Assembly (NCBI GenBank): GCA_002899765.1
Contig: PPDH01000022.1
Coordinates: forward strand, 65,688 to 127,604
Direction: 5' to 3'
Length of the DNA: 61,917 nucleotides
DNA from: Sulfurimonas sp.
GTDB lineage: Bacteria; Campylobacterota; Campylobacteria; Campylobacterales; Sulfurimonadaceae
The notes below the pieces were generated by a model. That model saw nothing but the letters and a program-made list of their open reading frames with translations, made no database searches and was not told where the DNA came from. This document shows positions 46,346 through 55,678 of the stretch, piece by piece. Position 1 is the stretch's first letter. The number at the start of each line of letters is the position of its first letter. A program made the translations under genes and the position numbers.

Positions 46346-47467
46346 TTAAACTCTTGTCGATGCTACGGATTTAACCTTATCAATAACATACTGCACCTCT
46401 TTATCCTGCATATTAGCATAAATAGGAAGCGACATAATCTGTTGATAAGTTGTAAGTGCAACCGGAAAATTATTTACCTTGAGTGCGTATTTGTTTTTAT
46501 AATATGTTAAAAAATGAAGCGGAATATAGTGAAGTCCGACCTCAACACCCTGTTTTTTAAGCTCTAGTGCAAATGAATCTCTATTTTTATCTACTTTTAT
46601 GATATATAAAGAGTACGGATGTTCATCATTTTTTGGATTAGGAATACTTACATGTTCTACTCCGCCAAGAGCTTTATTATACATCTGAGCTATCTCTTGA
46701 ACCCTTTTGAGGTTTTGATCCTGCTCTTTTATCTGCGCTCTTATATATGCAGCACTTAGCTGGCTCATAGTATAATCAAATCCGATATCTACCACATCAT
46801 AAATGTACTCCAAAGAGTCTTTATCTTTCTTCATGGCATGTAATCTTAAAAGCTCTGCTCTATCTATAATCTCCCGTGAATTTGAAACAAGCATACCGCC
46901 GTTGCAAACATCTATTTTTAAGTGAGACGAAAAATTAAAACAGGTAATATCAGCTCCCATAGAGCCTATTTTCTCGCCCTTATAAGTTGCTCCAAGTGCC
47001 TCACAGGCATCTTCTACAATTTTTACATCATATATTTTTGCCATGGCATATAGTCTCTCCAAATCAACACACTGCCCTGCTACATGTGTAACTATAACGG
47101 CCTTTAGCTTTTTAGCTTTATTATCCTCTAGGTATACCTCTAGCTTGTCAAGATTTATATTGTATGTTTGTGAATCAATATCAATAAAAATCGGTTCAGC
47201 ATCAAAATGGCGTACAACTTCAGGAACATTTGGATGTGCATTTACAGAACACACTATCTTATCGCCTCTTTTTAAGTCGAGTGCAAGCATCGCCAAATGA
47301 AGAGCGGATGTGCCATGTGATGTTGCCAGTGCATAATCTACACCTATGTATGAAGCAAACTCACTCTCAAGTTCTTTAACTTGGTCTATCTCTTCTCCAT
47401 CTAGCACGTCACTAACGTTTGAGTGTGCTTCCCTACTACTTTCATACCTACAAAATGCAACTTTCAT
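46346..47467 (-). CDS. DegT/DnrJ/EryC1/StrS-family PLP sugar aminotransferase
   Basis: A 373-residue fold-type I aminotransferase with the family features: ALATSHGTSALHLAMLALDL, VEDACEALGATYKGEKIG, the region around the PLP-binding Lys (FNFSSHLKIDVCNGGMLVS), and QLSAAYIRAQI. Such enzymes aminate nucleotide keto-sugars for surface glycans, lipopolysaccharide or flagellin. No sugar epimerase or glycosyltransferase is nearby; adjacency to lpxK hints at an LPS link but is only inference. The gap to nadE is 11 nt, so it is in the same unit. Confidence 0.82.
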   Translation of the reverse strand: MKVAFCRYESSREAHSNVSDVLDGEEIDQVKELESEFASYIGVDYALATSHGTSALHLAMLALDLKRGDKIVCSVNAHPNVPEVVRHFDAEPIFIDIDSQTYNINLDKLEVYLEDNKAKKLKAVIVTHVAGQCVDLERLYAMAKIYDVKIVEDACEALGATYKGEKIGSMGADITCFNFSSHLKIDVCNGGMLVSNSREIIDRAELLRLHAMKKDKDSLEYIYDVVDIGFDYTMSQLSAAYIRAQIKEQDQNLKRVQEIAQMYNKALGGVEHVSIPNPKNDEHPYSLYIIKVDKNRDSFALELKKQGVEVGLHYIPLHFLTYYKNKYALKVNNFPVALTTYQQIMSLPIYANMQDKEVQYVIDKVKSVASTRV

Positions 47468-47478
47468 TCTCTAATCCT

Positions 47479-48285
47479 TTATAGTGTTATATCTCTTGGG
47501 TAATTAAAATCATGGTTTATTGTTCTAGAAGTGAGCTTAGCAATAAGAGGCATTTTTCTTTTAAACTGATTACGAAAAATACGCTCTACAATCATATCGA
47601 CCATCTCTTTATTGCAGCCTTTTTGAACCAGTTCTTCTTTACTTAGTCTATCTTCAACATAATATTTTAGCGCCTTATCAAGCTCGGCATAACTATAACC
47701 TAAATCCGCCTCATCACTCTGCCCGACCCATAAATCTGCCGAGGGAGCTTTTTGTATGATGCTTTTACACACACCCAAATACTCTGCCAGTTCATAGATT
47801 TCACTCTTATATAAATCTCCTATGGGATTAAGAGCACTTGCCAAATCACCGTAGAGAGTCCCATAGCCAAGCATTAACTCACTCTTGTTGCTTGTTCCTA
47901 AGACCAAAGCTTTATGTTTTGCTGAAATATCAAAAAGAGTGCTCATCCTAAGTCTTGCCGAAAGATTGCCGCGTCTTAGATTATCCATATCAGGATTTTG
48001 TTCCTCATAAGCTTTTAACATGGTCTCAATTGAAACCGTGATAGAATTTAGTTTAAAATCACGACAAAGCTCATCCGCATCATCCAAAGAGCTCTGCGAA
48101 GAGTAGTGAGAGGGCATTTTTACACATAAAAGGTTGTCTCCGAATTCTCTCCCTGCAAGCACGGCGACAACAGCTGAGTCTATTCCGCCGCTTAGCCCTA
48201 AAACAACATTATTAATGCCTGTTTTACGAACTTCATCGTTCAAAAAATATTGCAGATACTCAGATATGAGTTCATACTTCCTCAT
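47479..48285 (-). CDS. nadE: NH3-dependent NAD+ synthetase
   Basis: NadE amidates nicotinic acid adenine dinucleotide to NAD+. The 268-residue protein is the short ammonia-dependent form without a glutaminase domain. Motifs: VLGLSGGIDSAVVAVLAGRE (PP-loop), LGTSNKSELMLGYGTLYGD, GDLYKSEIYELAEYLG, and KAPSADLWVGQSDEADLGY. An in-frame TTG lies 6 nt further upstream; the ATG at 48285 with AAAGG about 7 nt before it is better. It heads the unit; a TATAAT (plus 48317-48322) lies upstream. Confidence 0.94.
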   Translation of the reverse strand: MRKYELISEYLQYFLNDEVRKTGINNVVLGLSGGIDSAVVAVLAGREFGDNLLCVKMPSHYSSQSSLDDADELCRDFKLNSITVSIETMLKAYEEQNPDMDNLRRGNLSARLRMSTLFDISAKHKALVLGTSNKSELMLGYGTLYGDLASALNPIGDLYKSEIYELAEYLGVCKSIIQKAPSADLWVGQSDEADLGYSYAELDKALKYYVEDRLSKEELVQKGCNKEMVDMIVERIFRNQFKRKMPLIAKLTSRTINHDFNYPRDITL

Positions 48286-48370
48286 CGCCAACCTTTTATA
48301 AACTTTAACAAAAATTATTATATCAAATTTTAGTTACCAATGTTATACTTTCATAAAAAAAGAGTATGAG

Positions 48371-48964
48371 ATGAAGATAAAAGTAAAAGCTATGGGAGAC
48401 TATCAAACTAATTGCTATATAGTAACAGCTCAAGGTAAGGATTTTATTATCGACCCCGGTATCGGTGCTACAGATTGTGTTGTGCAAAATGTCACAAATC
48501 CCGTTGCTATTTTAAATACACATGGACATTTTGACCATGTATGGAGCAATGCAGAGCTGCAAAAAAAACTAAAAATTCCTCTTTATACTCCAAAAGAAGA
48601 TGTAATGCTTCTCTCTGGGAGTTCTTGGAGTCCGGATTTACCGCCATCAAAACCCGATGTGGAGGTAGAGCCAAATCAGGAATTTGATTTTAATGGAGTA
48701 AAAATAAAGTTTCGTCATTTTCCGGGGCATACACCAGGATGCTCTACGATAGAGATAGAAGACGCTATGTTTAGCGGTGATTTTATATTTGAACGCTCTA
48801 TCGGGCGAACGGATTTCCCATACTCTTCACCTCAGCAGATGAGAGAATCTCTTAAAGAATTTAAGAAAATTACCTACGACAAAACTATATATCCGGGACA
48901 CGGAGGAACTACTACTATTAGACAAGAACAGCAGTATAGCGACTACTGGATAGCAAATCTTTAA
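48371..48964 (+). CDS. MBL-fold metallohydrolase (glyoxalase II-like)
   Basis: A 197-residue metallo-beta-lactamase-fold protein with NTHGHFDHVWSNAEL (the HxHxDH metal site), FPGHTPGCSTIEI, MFSGDFIFERSIGRTDFPY and YPGHGGTTTI. This is the hydroxyacylglutathione-hydrolase-like (YcbL) group, but the organism's thiol and so the substrate are unknown. TATACT (48344-48349) is a probable -10. Its end overlaps the convergent thioesterase by 4 nt. Confidence 0.88.
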   Translation: MKIKVKAMGDYQTNCYIVTAQGKDFIIDPGIGATDCVVQNVTNPVAILNTHGHFDHVWSNAELQKKLKIPLYTPKEDVMLLSGSSWSPDLPPSKPDVEVEPNQEFDFNGVKIKFRHFPGHTPGCSTIEIEDAMFSGDFIFERSIGRTDFPYSSPQQMRESLKEFKKITYDKTIYPGHGGTTTIRQEQQYSDYWIANL

Positions 48965-49467
48965 GAAGATTTGTATTCATGCTCGTCATCCTCTTCTGTT
49001 AATCTTAACTTCAAAACATGTCTATCGGTTACTACGGTTTTAAATTCTCCGTCAAAAACTTTTATATCAAGGACATTCCCTATGACATGTACATTTCTTT
49101 TTCTACCCTCTTTATGACGGACTTTAGCCGTAAAGTTTACTATATCTCCAAATTTTACGGGAGATAGAAATTGACAATTGCTTGCCACTAAAACAACATT
49201 TTTTTCATTTACCGCAGCCATAGCAGCATAATCTGCCGCGCCAAAAATAAACCCGCCATTAATCAAGCCTTTAGAATCGGCAATCATATCGTGAGTAGTT
49301 ACAAGTTTTAGTTTTACATAACCGATATCTAGTTTTTCTATCTCTCCACATAAATCACGGTTTATATCTTCATGGGTTTTTAAGACTAACTCATCTTTAG
49401 CTCTATAATCTTCTATATCTTCATTCTCTTCATTTTCTTCAAAATCCATATCGTCTCTTTGGCTCAT
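48961..49467 (-). CDS. Hotdog-fold thioesterase family protein
   Basis: The 168-residue protein begins with an acidic low-complexity N-terminus (Glu/Asp-rich, residues 4-25) and then a hotdog domain with [24 protein letters not shown] and [20 protein letters not shown], characteristic of PaaI/YbgC-like acyl-CoA thioesterases. Catalytic residues cannot be assigned with certainty. It overlaps the cmoB stop by 4 nt, so the two are co-expressed. Confidence 0.75.
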   Translation of the reverse strand: MSQRDDMDFEENEENEDIEDYRAKDELVLKTHEDINRDLCGEIEKLDIGYVKLKLVTTHDMIADSKGLINGGFIFGAADYAAMAAVNEKNVVLVASNCQFLSPVKFGDIVNFTAKVRHKEGRKRNVHVIGNVLDIKVFDGEFKTVVTDRHVLKLRLTEEDDEHEYKSS

Positions 49468-50360
49468 TTACCGTCCTTTATTATTTTTACATATACCCTA
49501 GCAGGTGCAGGATAGCCCTCAACCGTTTTGCTTGCATCGTTTTCATCCAAAAAATCTTCTAACGACTGCCCTTCCATCCAAGAGGTCTTGCGCTGTTCAC
49601 TGCTGTCTGTTTTAGAAGTCTCTAGGACCTCAAAACCACTAAAACCTGCTCTTTTACACCAATTTTGCAAAGCTTTAATCGTAGGAACAAAATAGATATT
49701 TGGTATCTTGGAGTATGACGACTCAGGACACAGGCACATCTCATCATCTCCCTCAATATAAAAAGTATCTAAAATCACTTCGCCTTTTTTATCAAGACCT
49801 CTATAAAGAGATTTCAACATGGCTACGGGATCGCTCCTGTGATAAAGAACTCCCAAACAAAAAATGGTATCAAACTTCTCTTCGTAAAACTCTAAATGCT
49901 CTACACCCAAAAGTTCATATACAATGTCGCTTTTAACAAAATGATTTATAAAATCAAATTGTGTTTTATATAGCGGCGAAGGGTCAAAACCTACAAGAAG
50001 CTTCGGTGTATCCTCTTGCATCCTAAAAAGATAATATCCATTATTACACCCTATATCGGCAACTTTCTTATCTTTTAAATTAAAGTGCTTTCGCAATAAG
50101 TTATACTTTACATTACTTCTCCACTCAGAGTCTATATATGTGCCAAAAAGCTCAAAGGGACCCTTTCTCCAAGGCATCATCATTCGTGCTACATTATGTA
50201 TTTCGGATGGACGTGTGCAGTTACCACTGATTTTTACAACATCCCCAAGTGTCACATTCCAAGAACCGTCTTCTAAATCTTCAAGTGCCTTGCGCAAGGG
50301 AGCAATATTTTTCCACTTCATCCAAGATTGTCGCTCTTTTGTTATTAAATCTATATTCAT
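49464..50360 (-). CDS. cmoB: tRNA U34 carboxymethyltransferase
   Basis: CmoB uses carboxy-SAM to turn 5-hydroxyuridine-34 into 5-carboxymethoxyuridine in wobble positions of certain tRNAs. The 298-residue protein contains an N-terminal extension with [10 protein letters not shown] and the SAM domain: [49 protein letters not shown]. The partner CmoA is not in the window. Confidence 0.92.
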   Translation of the reverse strand: MNIDLITKERQSWMKWKNIAPLRKALEDLEDGSWNVTLGDVVKISGNCTRPSEIHNVARMMMPWRKGPFELFGTYIDSEWRSNVKYNLLRKHFNLKDKKVADIGCNNGYYLFRMQEDTPKLLVGFDPSPLYKTQFDFINHFVKSDIVYELLGVEHLEFYEEKFDTIFCLGVLYHRSDPVAMLKSLYRGLDKKGEVILDTFYIEGDDEMCLCPESSYSKIPNIYFVPTIKALQNWCKRAGFSGFEVLETSKTDSSEQRKTSWMEGQSLEDFLDENDASKTVEGYPAPARVYVKIIKDGK

Positions 50361-50388
50361 CTTATACTTTATCTTAAAAAATTTTAAT

Positions 50389-50394
50389 TATAAT
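50389..50394 (+). promoter_or_regulatory. -10 element of the cation-efflux gene
   Basis: TATAAT about 30 nt before the ATG at 50424, with AAGGA (50414-50418) as the ribosome site. Confidence 0.5.
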
Positions 50395-50423
50395 TGTATC
50401 AAAAGATAGCTATAAGGAATTTG

Positions 50424-51317
50424 ATGAGATTAGAAAAAAAAGCAACAGTTGTTTCTACTAGCGTAGCAGCTATGCTTGTCCTGATGAAAATGACTGTGGG
50501 AGTTTTTAGCGGTTCCATTGCTGTTTTAGCTTCGGCTATTGATTCACTTCTTGACTTGACGGTTTCTCTTTTTAACTATTTTGCTCTACATAATGCAGAG
50601 AAAGATTCAGATGACAAATTTAATTTCGGACGCAGCAAAATAGAACCTCTGGCGGCCGTTATAGAAGGATTTGTTATCTCTTTTTCAGCACTTTTTATAT
50701 TTTATGAAGCAATTGCAAAAATTGTAAATTACAAACCTATGGAGTACATGGGAACAAGCATTGCCGTTATGATTGCCTCTTTTGTAATCACCGCATTTTT
50801 AGTTGCTTTTTTAAACCATGTCGCTAAAAAAACAAAAAATATGGTTATCAAAGCGGATGCACTTCACTACAAAACAGACCTTTTCTCAAACGGTGCCATT
50901 TTGTTGGCACTGGCACTTATCTCCATTACGGGAGAGCACTTAATTGACCCTATCTTAGGGATGGGAATTGCTTTATATATGATTTATTCGGCTATTCCCA
51001 TCGTTAAAGAAGGACTTTTAATGCTCCTTGATGCGGCTTTGTCTCATGAAGACGTAACAAGGATAGAAGCAGTTTTACAAGTTCAAAATGAGATTAACGG
51101 TTATCATGACCTCAAAACAAGAGAGTCAGGTTCGCACATCTTCATCTCTGTTCATATTGTTTTCAATGTAAGCATTTCACTCTATGATGCACATCTGATT
51201 TCGGATAAACTAGAAGCAAAAATTCGTTCGCTTTTTGATGGCAAACATGTACATGTACTTATTCACATGGATCCGTATGACGATTCAGACATAAATCTCA
51301 TCGAGGATGTTTACTAA
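50424..51317 (+). CDS. Cation diffusion facilitator (FieF/CzcD-type)
   Basis: A 297-residue CDF exporter with six membrane segments. Metal-site residues are visible: SAIDSLLDLTVSLFN in TM2 (paired Asp four residues apart) and ADALHYKTDLFSN in TM5 (HxxxD), and the C-terminal cytoplasmic domain ends HVHVLIHMDPYDD. It exports divalent cations (Zn2+, Fe2+ or others) with proton exchange; the metal is not predicted. The ATG at 50424 follows a good ribosome site; an upstream in-frame ATG would add 10 residues. It overlaps the convergent porin gene by 4 nt. Confidence 0.9.
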   Translation: MRLEKKATVVSTSVAAMLVLMKMTVGVFSGSIAVLASAIDSLLDLTVSLFNYFALHNAEKDSDDKFNFGRSKIEPLAAVIEGFVISFSALFIFYEAIAKIVNYKPMEYMGTSIAVMIASFVITAFLVAFLNHVAKKTKNMVIKADALHYKTDLFSNGAILLALALISITGEHLIDPILGMGIALYMIYSAIPIVKEGLLMLLDAALSHEDVTRIEAVLQVQNEINGYHDLKTRESGSHIFISVHIVFNVSISLYDAHLISDKLEAKIRSLFDGKHVHVLIHMDPYDDSDINLIEDVY

Positions 51318-52435
51318 AAGTTATAGCGTAAGATAAGGTTTATAAAATTAGTCTTACCATTTTCTTTACTCTCAACCTCTCTCTTAGCCCAAGCATACTC
51401 TACTCCGGTTAAGATATTTTTAACAGGTGCCCAAAACAAGTTCATCTGAACACCATAACTATCTTTTGTAACTTTATCAAGCCCCGTTTGCAAAACATCC
51501 AAACTATTATCGGCACCTACATAAGAAAAAGCTACTGTGGAACGAAACTTTTCACTCCACCAGTGGCGATATCCAAGATGACCTCCATAAACAGGAGTTA
51601 AAGTAATTTTTCCTCTTGAGTCTATAACCCCTTCGCTAAAAGCACCATAGGCAATATATCGTCCGCTTCCCTCTCCGTAATGCAGATTAAAGCGAATATC
51701 ATCAAGACTAAATGTCTTAATGCGTCCGGAGAGATTGACTCCATAACCATATTTGGAATCCTTTTTCTCTAATGTTGCGTCATTATGCGTAATGATACGT
51801 GATAAAAATGCAATACCTATATCTCCCCACAAAGGATAGTATCTTGAGCGCAGGACTAAATCAAATAGCAAATCATCTTTTGTAATGATTTTTGAACCGC
51901 CTGCATCTAAAAGTATAGTTTTAGGGTCTTCTAGGGAAATATCAAATGCAAATAGTTTCTCATCAAACGTATAACGGATTAAAGAGTGTCGCAGGAAAGT
52001 GTCATCCATGGGGTAAGAGATAGTATCAATAGCGACAACGGAGTTAAAAGTAGAGTTTGTTTGTCCAAATCCAAAACTGCCAAATTCGACAAACGCATGC
52101 CTTAGGCGGGGATAATAGTCATTTTTGTCTGCCTTCCCCTCTTTTGTACCTAAAAAATCTATCTCTACCGTAGTGCGCAGCGTACCATATTGAGTATCTG
52201 TTCTTGTTTTTGCCCAGAGTCTGCTATCACGCGCATTTACATAAATGTCTTTACTTTTCTCTTTGCTATCAAGAGCTATCTTTCCAGCAAAAAAAGATGA
52301 TTGGTCAGAAGTATAAAAAGCGCTTACATGTACTCTTCCGCCTACGCTTAAAATAGTCTCGGAAATTTTATGACTCTCTCCTGCGTAAAGAACTCCTACA
52401 AAAAAAAGAAGATAAAATAATCGCAAAACAGCCAT
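51314..52435 (-). CDS. Outer-membrane porin, DcaP-like
   Basis: A 373-residue exported protein with a signal peptide (about 1-19; cleavage near YAG-ES) and a rhythm of amphipathic strands; it ends in Phe after INLILRYNF, the usual outer-membrane barrel signal. FVEFGSFGFGQTNSTF resembles the DcaP porin group. Ligand unknown. It follows the cytochrome gene by 6 nt in the rny unit. Confidence 0.78.
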   Translation of the reverse strand: MAVLRLFYLLFFVGVLYAGESHKISETILSVGGRVHVSAFYTSDQSSFFAGKIALDSKEKSKDIYVNARDSRLWAKTRTDTQYGTLRTTVEIDFLGTKEGKADKNDYYPRLRHAFVEFGSFGFGQTNSTFNSVVAIDTISYPMDDTFLRHSLIRYTFDEKLFAFDISLEDPKTILLDAGGSKIITKDDLLFDLVLRSRYYPLWGDIGIAFLSRIITHNDATLEKKDSKYGYGVNLSGRIKTFSLDDIRFNLHYGEGSGRYIAYGAFSEGVIDSRGKITLTPVYGGHLGYRHWWSEKFRSTVAFSYVGADNSLDVLQTGLDKVTKDSYGVQMNLFWAPVKNILTGVEYAWAKREVESKENGKTNFINLILRYNF

Positions 52436-52441
52436 AACGAG

Positions 52442-52909
52442 TTAGAGGTTTTGCCTAAAATGATTATGACAGGAGTCGCACGAAATTTTTACATCTTGCA
52501 TCTTCTTATCTATAAGTTCAAATTTATAATTTTGAGCTAACTCATACAACTCGTTTGCATTTTTATTAAGAAGCTTTGCATGTTTTTTGTACGCATCAAA
52601 ATCATTTGCTGCAAGATTGCTGCCCAAATCACTTTTTGACATATTTTCAACTTCTACAGAGAGTCTTTTAAGCGTATCAGCAAGAGTTAGAGCATATCTC
52701 TTTCGAATTTCATCTCTCTCTAGCTCACTTTTTTGAGGTTCATAAACCACTAAATCAAGTTCACGCATCAAAAGACGAAGCTTTTGGCTTTGTATCATAT
52801 GTTTTACCAGAGGTTTTGTATTTTGCTCTCTTGGACTACATCCGCTGAATACTACAAGTAAAAAAACAGAGATAAAACTTCCAAAACCGTAAAAAAACTT
52901 ACTTTGCAA
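52442..52909 (-). CDS. Lipoprotein with a C-terminal c-type heme motif (class II cytochrome-like)
   Basis: A 155-residue protein with a lipoprotein signal (FLLVVFSGC, Cys24) and an all-helical body. CDSCH near residue 147 is the only heme-binding motif and is at the very C-terminus, the layout of class II c-type cytochromes (cytochrome c' and c-556), which are four-helix bundles. It would sit on the periplasmic face of a membrane. Its start overlaps the rny stop by 11 nt. The partner and redox role are unknown. Confidence 0.75.
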   Translation of the reverse strand: MQSKFFYGFGSFISVFLLVVFSGCSPREQNTKPLVKHMIQSQKLRLLMRELDLVVYEPQKSELERDEIRKRYALTLADTLKRLSVEVENMSKSDLGSNLAANDFDAYKKHAKLLNKNANELYELAQNYKFELIDKKMQDVKISCDSCHNHFRQNL

Positions 52910-54467
52910 ACTCTACAGCCCTGCTCTCTCGAATAACATTTACTTTTATATCACCTGGATACTGAACCTTTTGCTCTATCTCTTTTGCTATCTCTTTTGC
53001 CATTAAAACAGACTCATCGTCATTTACCAAAGAAGCGTTTACGATTACCCTTACTTCACGTCCTGCATTGATTGCGTACGCCTGCTTTACGCCGATATGC
53101 GCAGATGCTATCTCTTCTATCTCGGTCACTCTTTTTAAGAAACTCTCAAGTACTTCTCGTCTGGCACCAGGTCTTGCAGCTGAGAGCACATCCGCAGCAC
53201 AAACTGCACCACACTCTATTGAGTTGATATCTTCATGTCAATGGTGTGCGTAAATTGCATTTATAACTACACTATCTTCATCATATCGGGTACAAATAGC
53301 TGCGCCCAAATCAACATGATTTCCGTCATGGTCGTGGGTAAGCGCTTTACCTATATCATGTAAAAGTCCTGCTCTTTTTGCGAGCTTTACATTTCCACCC
53401 ATCTCCGCTGTCATAATTCCGGCCAAATGCGCAACTTCAAGAGTATGCGCAAGCGCGTTTTGTCCATAGCTTGCACGATAACGAAGTTTTCCAATAAGCT
53501 TGACCAACTCAGGATGCATGATTCCTATATCCAAATCAGCCAATATCTCTTCGCCTTCACTTAGTATTTCAGACTCAAACTCATCACAAACTTTAGTGTA
53601 AATCTCTTCAATACGAGCCGGCTGAATACGCCCGTCTTCTATAAGTAATTCTATTGTTTTTTTTGCAATTGCGCGTCTGTAAAGATTAAAACTGCTGATG
53701 AGAATCGCATTTGGCGTATCATCAATAATAATATCAACACCCAAAAGAGTCTCAAGAGTTTTAATATTTCTTCCCTCTTTACCTATGATGCGCCCTTTGA
53801 GCTCATCGTCATTTAGGTGGATAAGGTTTGTTAATCTCTCTGCGGCAAATTCTCCTGCATATCTGCTTGTAGCCTGAGCCAAAATATAATTAGCTCTTTT
53901 TTTAGCCTCTGTTTTTGCCTCATTTTCATAACGTCTGACTACATGTGCTATATCCCCGCGTGATTTCTCTTCTACTTTTTCAAGCAAAACGGCTTTAGCT
54001 TCCTCTTTTGTCATACCTGCACAATGCTCTATTGCATTGAGCGCTTCGTCAATTTTTTGTTCATATCTTTTTTTTAGTGAGTTTAGAGATTTTTCATTTC
54101 TTTTTAAATCAACTTGTCTAGATTTTAAAACAGCCACTTCATCTTGAAGCCTTCTCTCTTCATTCTGTTTGTAACGTTTAAAATTTTGCTCTTTTTTTGC
54201 AATATCGTCTTCTCTTTGAAAGAGGTCTGCTTTAGCTTTATCTTTAGCACTCTCGTAAAGCTTTGTTGCCTCTAGCTCAATCTCTTGATATTTAATATTG
54301 GCTTTATATAAAAGCAACTGCGCTTCATTTTCTATCGCACTTGCTTGAGCTTTAGCTTTTTCGACATATATATCAAAGTTAGCATTCGTAATTTTTTTAG
54401 AGATTAAAAATCCAACAAGCCCACTAATGGAAGCAATAGAGCCTCCAATTAGTATCTCGTTTAACAT
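52899..54467 (-). pseudogene. rny: Ribonuclease Y, broken by an in-frame TGA
   Basis: Read through TGA at 53238-53240 (codon 410), the frame encodes 522 residues, the normal RNase Y length. It has an N-terminal membrane helix (1-22), a long coiled-coil (25-200), a KH domain with GRIIGKEGRNIKTLETLLG, and an HD domain with AGLLHDIGKALTHDHDG and, across the stop, IYAHH-stop-HEDINSIECGAVC then DVLSAARPGARREVLESF. Other RNase Y proteins have Gly after the HH pair (HHGD in B. subtilis), so GGA to TGA explains the stop. It would cut mRNA endonucleolytically at the membrane. It follows the 5-FTHF ligase gene by 1 nt. Confidence 0.85.
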
Positions 54468-54468
54468 T

Positions 54469-55050
54469 TTACTTCCTCTTTATAGCCATATTTTTATTTT
54501 GCACATTTATATTTGGTGTAATTATTAAATCGCATGTGATGTCGTACTCATCACAAATTAACTTTTTTGTGTGACAAAACTCTGATTGTATAAAAATTGT
54601 GTACGGTCTCTTTTTTAACTTTGCAAAGAAACGATCATACATCCCTTTTCCAAAACCAATTCTTTGTAAATTTCCATCAACACCAACTACCGGCACTATG
54701 GCTATATCTACTATTTTAATATCTCTTAAACTTTTTCCCGCTTCATAAATACCAAACTTTTTTTTCTTCAGCGGTAATCTAAATGGTACCATCTTAAAAC
54801 TTTCGCCTTGCATAAACGGAACAAAAATATGATATTTTTTTCTTAATTTTTGAATCGATTTTGCGGTATTTGCTTCAAAAGGGAGGGACGTATAAAAAAG
54901 TATTTTTAAATTTTTAAATTTTTTAAATTTTTTAAACTCTTTAAGCAATTTAGCATCTATTTTTGCATTTTTAGAAAACCTATTGTGTAAAGGAGCATTT
55001 TTAATTTTTTCTAGACAACTTCGTCTAAAAATTGCTTTTGTAAGAGGCAT
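54469..55050 (-). CDS. 5-formyltetrahydrofolate cyclo-ligase
   Basis: A 193-residue protein of the MTHFS (YgfA) family, which converts 5-formyl-THF to 5,10-methenyl-THF with ATP. The diagnostic RIGFGKGMYDRFFAKL segment near residue 130 and VDIAIVPVVGVDGNLQRIG before it identify it, and the N-terminus has the usual basic start (RRSCLEKIKNAP). It is very Lys-rich. Head of the rny-cytochrome-porin unit; divergent from the TlpA-like gene. Confidence 0.88.
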   Translation of the reverse strand: MPLTKAIFRRSCLEKIKNAPLHNRFSKNAKIDAKLLKEFKKFKKFKNLKILFYTSLPFEANTAKSIQKLRKKYHIFVPFMQGESFKMVPFRLPLKKKKFGIYEAGKSLRDIKIVDIAIVPVVGVDGNLQRIGFGKGMYDRFFAKLKKRPYTIFIQSEFCHTKKLICDEYDITCDLIITPNINVQNKNMAIKRK

Positions 55051-55066
55051 GTAAAATCTTTATGGC

Positions 55067-55072
55067 TATAAT
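55067..55072 (+). promoter_or_regulatory. -10 element of the TlpA-ftsY pair
   Basis: TATAAT about 42 nt before the ATG at 55114, with AAGGTAGG as a ribosome site. Confidence 0.45.
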
Positions 55073-55113
55073 TTCGCTAATTTTACTCAAAAAAAAGAAA
55101 ATAAGGTAGGCAA

Positions 55114-55677
55114 ATGTTCAAAAAATATATTTTATCGTTATCAATAGTTTCGGCAGTTTTGTTTCAAGGTTGTTCAAGCAACAATGAAGAGAAGAAAAAT
55201 AGTGTAAACAGTATGGTATCTGCGAAAGAGTATGTTCTAACGGGGATTGACCAAAAACAGTATGTTGTTAAAAAAGAAGGCAAAGGCTTTGTGCTTGAAG
55301 GAGCGAAAGACAAAGTAGTTATTTTTGATATATTTGCAACTTGGTGTCCTCCGTGCCGCGCAGCTGCAACGCATCTTAGTTCACTTCAAGAAAAATACAA
55401 AGATGATTTGATTATCATAGGTATAACAATTGAAGATAAGATTCAAAACTCAAAACTACAGGAGTTTGCAAAAACATATAATGCGAACTATATCTTAGTC
55501 AATTCTGATCAAAATCGCCGTTTAAGCGATGAAATCGTAAAAGAGTTAGAACTTGGAGAAAGATATCCTATCCCAACAATGGCCATGTATAAAAACGGAA
55601 CTTTAATCAACCATTACGTAGGTGCTACACAAGAAGAATTTATAGATAGTGACATTAGAAATGCTTTAGGCAACTAA
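55114..55677 (+). CDS. TlpA-like thioredoxin-fold lipoprotein
   Basis: A 187-residue lipoprotein: signal peptide with VLFQGC lipobox (Cys20), then a TlpA/ResA-type domain whose active site is [15 protein letters not shown] (CPPC) and cis-Pro segment is [12 protein letters not shown]. It is a membrane-attached thiol-disulfide protein facing the periplasm, likely reducing cytochrome apo-proteins or other substrates. It is followed by ftsY after 1 nt. Confidence 0.88.
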   Translation: MFKKYILSLSIVSAVLFQGCSSNNEEKKNSVNSMVSAKEYVLTGIDQKQYVVKKEGKGFVLEGAKDKVVIFDIFATWCPPCRAAATHLSSLQEKYKDDLIIIGITIEDKIQNSKLQEFAKTYNANYILVNSDQNRRLSDEIVKELELGERYPIPTMAMYKNGTLINHYVGATQEEFIDSDIRNALGN

Positions 55678-55678
55678 C

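Noticed and set aside
24091-53240. Stop-codon reassignment (TAA/TAG as Glu, TGA as Gly)
   Set aside because: Ordinary genes in the window end in all three stops, often at junctions with overlapping starts, and only a handful of codons are affected. A recoded genome would show many in every gene, and no suppressor tRNA is seen here.
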